Shown here: one piece after another, positions 60,377 through 64,000 of the stretch
Layout: each line of letters begins with the position of its first letter
Position numbering within the stretch: position 1 is the stretch's first letter
Source: Lamellibrachia columna
Taxonomy: Eukaryota > Annelida > Polychaeta > Sabellida > Siboglinidae
DNA: 64,000 nt
Reading direction: 5' to 3'
Assembly: GCA_963662155.1 (NCBI GenBank)
Contig: OY759263.1
Span: 12,292,053-12,356,052 of the forward strand
The notes under the pieces: model-generated
Seen by the model: only the letters and a program-made list of their open reading frames with translations
What the model was told of the DNA's origin: nothing
Databases searched by the model: none
Position numbers and translations under genes: made by a program

Positions 60377-61872
60377 TTACAATTTCGAGTTTGTTAGATT
60401 TAGTGGATAGGTCACTGAGTACATAGTCAGACAACGTGGTGGCGGTCGACCTGGGGCTATGTTCTCGGCCGCGAATTCGTGAAAGCGTCGTTTAGACTCT
60501 TCTCCGATGCATGCCTCTGGAACATACAGGCTGAACACCACTGGCCGCTCTCGAAAAATATCGGGCGCCACCGGGAGGTGACGCGAGACGTGAGCGAGTA
60601 TCATCGAATCATCCTTCGTGCCGTAGTATTCGATGTTGTAAAGACGACCGATGGGGCACGTGACCGCATAGCCGAAAGACAAAGACGTATACGCTGATGA
60701 CGCACTTCCGCTAACAAGCATTACGGTGCACCGCTGCATGATCATAAACGTGTTACTCTCGTGTGCACTGAAAACCTCGGCATCTCTCACGATAATTCCT
60801 TCCGGAAAGATGTTTTGCGTCGAGATTGGATCAGCCAGGATGTCGTTTAGTGTGTTGCCGTTAGCAGGCGATAGGTTGTCTATCGGTAGCTGCTTTCTCA
60901 ACGAAGCCATTCGTTGGGGTGTCAGGCGACGGACGAATTCGGCGCACGGAACCGGACCATTGCTAAGCGAAACGATCACCTGTGCGTGAAGAGAAGCAGA
61001 ACATTAAAATTTTCTTACATTACTTCACATGTCATTTACCAGTCGTTCCTTCAAGTGACACTGATGTTGACTGTTATTGTTTAAATGTAGTTTTGATAAC
61101 TGTATATTCATAAAGGCCCCTCCTCAACTCAACTGTTTCGGTAGTCTTGTTTCATATTAATTTTGCGAAAAACCAAACCTGCCTAGTATACGCTGCTTGT
61201 TGATGCAGTTTGTTGTGAAATTATCGACAAACTATTAGATTACTTAATGTTTGGCCAAACATTAATTGAAGTGAAAATGCAAATGCTGAAAACGAATTTA
61301 ACTCTTCGTAAAATGTCTTGTCATGTGATTGGCGGGAGGATGGAAGTCAGGTCCATGGTCGACATTGACCTGCACAGCGTTTACACTTTTGGATATCCAC
61401 TATTTTAAAGTCAATCATTTCCATGATTAGAACCAAAAGAAGCATGTTTTTGTTAAATCGACTGCGGATGTTACATACGCTATCCATACTACATATTTAG
61501 ACATCAACAACAGTAGCAGCAGCATTAATAATTCTGAAAATAATGTTGACGGTAGCGGGCGAAGACGTTTTTTAAATTGATGTAGGCCTATCACATATGA
61601 GAAAATAGCCATCCACTACCAACGCAATAATGTAATAATACCCTTTTCAAGTTAATGTTCCTTATGTCGGTCATTGAGTCAAAGTAGTCCGTGTTGATTG
61701 AAGATGTCCGCATTCGTACAATGCGGGGAAATTTCGGAAGGACGAACTCTGCGAATCCTCGCAATAGCAGCTGATGAAAGATCCCTTTTCCACGAATTTC
61801 CTTTGCAGTGCGACCAAACTGTGCAATGACTGTTCGACCAGCGTCAACGACCAGAGCTGAGCATAACGCCAC
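60377..61872 (-). CDS. GNAT acetyltransferase (NAT16-like), exons 2 and 3; exon 1 not in window
   Basis: Exon 2 is 61,872-61,642 (231 bp) and exon 3 is 60,979-60,377 (603 bp), exactly the sizes of the intact gene at 45,718, both phase 0 with AG and GT borders. Exon 2 reads VALCSALVVDAGRTVIAQFG, then EIRGKGIFHQLLLRGF with the acetyl-CoA loop RGKG. Exon 3 reads VIVSLSNGPVPCAEFVRRLT and ends NSKL, TAA. Both exons are open throughout, so the gene may be functional if exon 1 exists. The direct repeat starts 66 bp upstream of exon 2, hence in intron 1; exon 1 should lie beyond 64,000. Confidence 0.75.
61000..61640 (-). other. Intron 2 of the third GNAT gene
   Basis: Between donor AGG|GTATTA (61,641) and acceptor TTCACGCACAG (60,980). 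The 25 bases next to the acceptor match the pseudogene at 56,240-56,265. No other feature is seen. Confidence 0.6.
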
Positions 61873-61937
61873 CTGGTTTACAAATCAGTGAGCAAACAAA
61901 TATTTCGACTGCGCGACAAAGGAGAATACTACTGGAC

Positions 61938-64000
61938 AATGTCAATCAAACACATCGCTGATATAACTAAGTTGATATAACTGGTATTATATTTCAGGAC
62001 ATTTTATTATTAAGTTTTGTCCATTTAACGCCACAATATTATATTAGGCATACTAAGGCCACACCAATTCTATTATTAGGATTACGGATTTTGGGGACAT
62101 TTTGGTTAAGGGGGATGGGGGAATAAACATAAAATTAACTGCACGAGAAACGTGTATACTGTGTACATCCTTCGTCAGCTATAATAAGATACAGTGATGC
62201 ACATCTAATCATCATGCCACAGCCACATGACATGGATTAAACAGCTACATACGAATACCGCAGCAGTCTGTTGATACAAAAACAAAGAAATAAAATTATT
62301 GTTAAGATTTATGGCATTTTAATAAAACAAATAATGTATCATGCTTTACAACCAGTACTGCTTACAACATGTGAACACGTTAAAGCAGAGCCATATTAAA
62401 TGCCTCCATTGCAATAACACGATGATTTCGATGGCGCAAGAGTAATTATATGCTTGGAATGCCACCTGTCTGCAACCAATCAGAACAGCTGTTATTTAAC
62501 ATTCAGGATTCAGATGAGTTGGAACAATGCACCATCTCTACTCATTTTATTTTATTTTTACAGCCCACATTTTGTTCGCCTCTCACTGCTGGCTCCTTGC
62601 CGTCAGCTTTACAAGCAGCACAGATTGGACGCACAATGCTGAACTTGTGCTTTAGGCTCTGTATGTCATCATCTGTTGATGTGTGATCTTCACTTCCATA
62701 GTAAACGCACACATCTGGAAAGTGGCAGACCTTCCCGGCATAGTATGCCACTTCCAATGAAGTGTTGCACCTCAAACTCTCTCTGACAACCAGTGGGTCC
62801 ACATACTGATTGTAAGAGGCAAACAGTATATTACCACAAGTGTAGGTATTGTCCTCCTTCCTGCGCGTGACAATACGTTGCTGGACTGGCATTAACTTGG
62901 TCGCAGCGTACACACACCTTGGCTTGTTATAGTCTGAGCACAACACAACATCACGCACCTTTGGGCCGGTCAGCAGTTGCCTGTGAAGGACATCTTGTTC
63001 ACTGTGTTTTTCCAACGCAGCTGAGTAGGACGATCTAGCATGTTGGCTGGCCATACCCATCCTCAAAAGGCTTGAAACGACCTTGTTGCTTGTCCTCTTG
63101 CATCGGATCAGAAACGAAATGCAGATCCCTATACGTTTCTTCTGGAAGCCATGGAGGGATGAACGCACAGTACCAGCAGTCACTGACCTCATTAAGTGTG
63201 CATTTTTAACATGAAACATGTACTGGCGCTGACGGCAGTGCCTGGTCATAAAATCACCCAGCCGTTCACATCTTTTCAGGTCTTTCTGTGTGACCCTGCC
63301 CTGTTCTGACTGTTCAATGGCCTCATTCAATGATACGAAAGCTCTGAAAGAAGTCAGTCACATCCTCATCTGACGCTGCCATGGCCACTTCTATTGGCTG
63401 CCCCTTTAGTTTCAGACAACCGAATCTCTCCTGCAAGAGGTTCAAAACGGGCTGAACGGAAGTCTTCAGGGAATCCCTAAATCGGTGTGAGCGCTTGGAC
63501 AGCCGCCTTACATCCTGTGTGCAAGATATTCTTCTCATGTGGTCCTCCATATTGTTGATCCCTGAACTTTTTTGAGAAAACACTTAATTTTTGAGATGAT
63601 ACCTTAATTTGTTGAGATGATCAGCTACTTTATTATTAAGTGACCCTTTAATGACTCCTTTTTAAAATGAATTGTTTCAGCTGATCCCTTATTTTATTTT
63701 TGCGATTAAACTTAAGTTTCTAATATAACATCACATTCCTTTTTGAGATTTCCACCTAAGTTGTTTGATACGACCCCTTAATTTGATCAAATGATGATCA
63801 GGTATTTTTTTAAGCATTTTTAATGGTCACTTAAATAATTGTTTGAAATGATCTCTTAATTGAGTGTAGATTACCTATTTCATTGAGGTGACCCTTTTAA
63901 ATGAACCCCCATTCTTCCTTACCACTCTGTCTGACTCGGTCCTATTGTTTGCCAACATGTAGTTACTGGCGTGCGTTACCTGGGAGGTTATCTGAACGGC
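61938..64000. repeat. Direct repeat, right copy
   Basis: Matches 1-2,058 and continues past the window end. It sits in the presumed first intron of the minus-strand GNAT gene. Confidence 0.9.
62542..63583 (-). pseudogene. Broken Cys-rich protein gene, copy 2
   Basis: Same gene as at 672-1,637. The N-terminal part (63,583-63,326) ends FQSFRIIE at a TGA because of one extra base relative to the inferred ancestor; the C-terminal part (63,330-62,542) is open for 262 codons. Unlike copy 1 it retains the last Cys pair (PICAACKADGKEP). The central Cys-rich stretch (DCWYC) is again in another frame, as in copy 1, so that defect is older than the duplication. Confidence 0.6.

Overview
The window is nuclear DNA from an invertebrate animal. 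Genes have GT/AG introns, the rest is dominated by several non-LTR retrotransposon (LINE) families, pogo-like DNA transposons, MITEs, a tRNA-derived SINE and long (AT)n tracts, and nothing looks prokaryotic. The mix of a LINE ending in (AGTA)n, CR1-type LINEs, a tyrosine-recombinase-like gene family, YqaJ/PHD proteins and an expanded histidine-N-acetyltransferase-like family suggests a lophotrochozoan, most likely a mollusc; this is an inference and an amphioxus-like animal is not excluded.

Layout. 1-2.1 kb and 61.9-64 kb are two ~97% identical direct copies of a repeat carrying a broken Cys-rich gene. 3.1-3.3 kb holds a lone, damaged first exon of a GNAT acetyltransferase gene. 4.3-19.3 kb is a near-perfect palindrome: 3.7-kb arms around a 7.6-kb spacer, the spacer containing an internally deleted CR1-like LINE and a foldback element. 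19.6-23.4 kb holds a degraded LINE and a second LINE tail. 23.6-26.4 kb is a decayed YqaJ-nuclease/PHD gene. 26.9-29.5 kb is another decayed LINE. 30.0-31.4 kb is a pogo/jerky-like transposase with one stop. 32.0-39.5 kb is the best gene of the window: a nine-exon gene encoding a zinc-finger, tyrosine-recombinase-like and SANT-like protein that keeps nearly the whole catalytic set. 40.9-56.8 kb consists of two rearranged paralogous blocks, each with a GNAT gene; the first (45.7-47.8 kb) is intact and the second is a pseudogene. One block carries a 1.72-kb pogo-like element, and the other block preserves its empty TA site. 57.8-60.3 kb is LINE tails and nested inverted repeats around microsatellites. 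60.4-61.9 kb holds exons 2 and 3 of a third GNAT gene on the minus strand, running into the second direct repeat.

How the parts relate. The left edge (repeat, then GNAT exon 1) and the right edge (GNAT exons 3 and 2, then the same repeat) are complementary pieces of one arrangement: a minus-strand GNAT gene with this repeat in intron 1. The simplest reading is that the window spans one period of a roughly 62-kb tandem duplication, with missing exons just outside both edges. The locus therefore looks like a GNAT gene cluster evolving by segmental duplication and decay, densely seeded with transposons, next to one apparently maintained recombinase-derived host gene.
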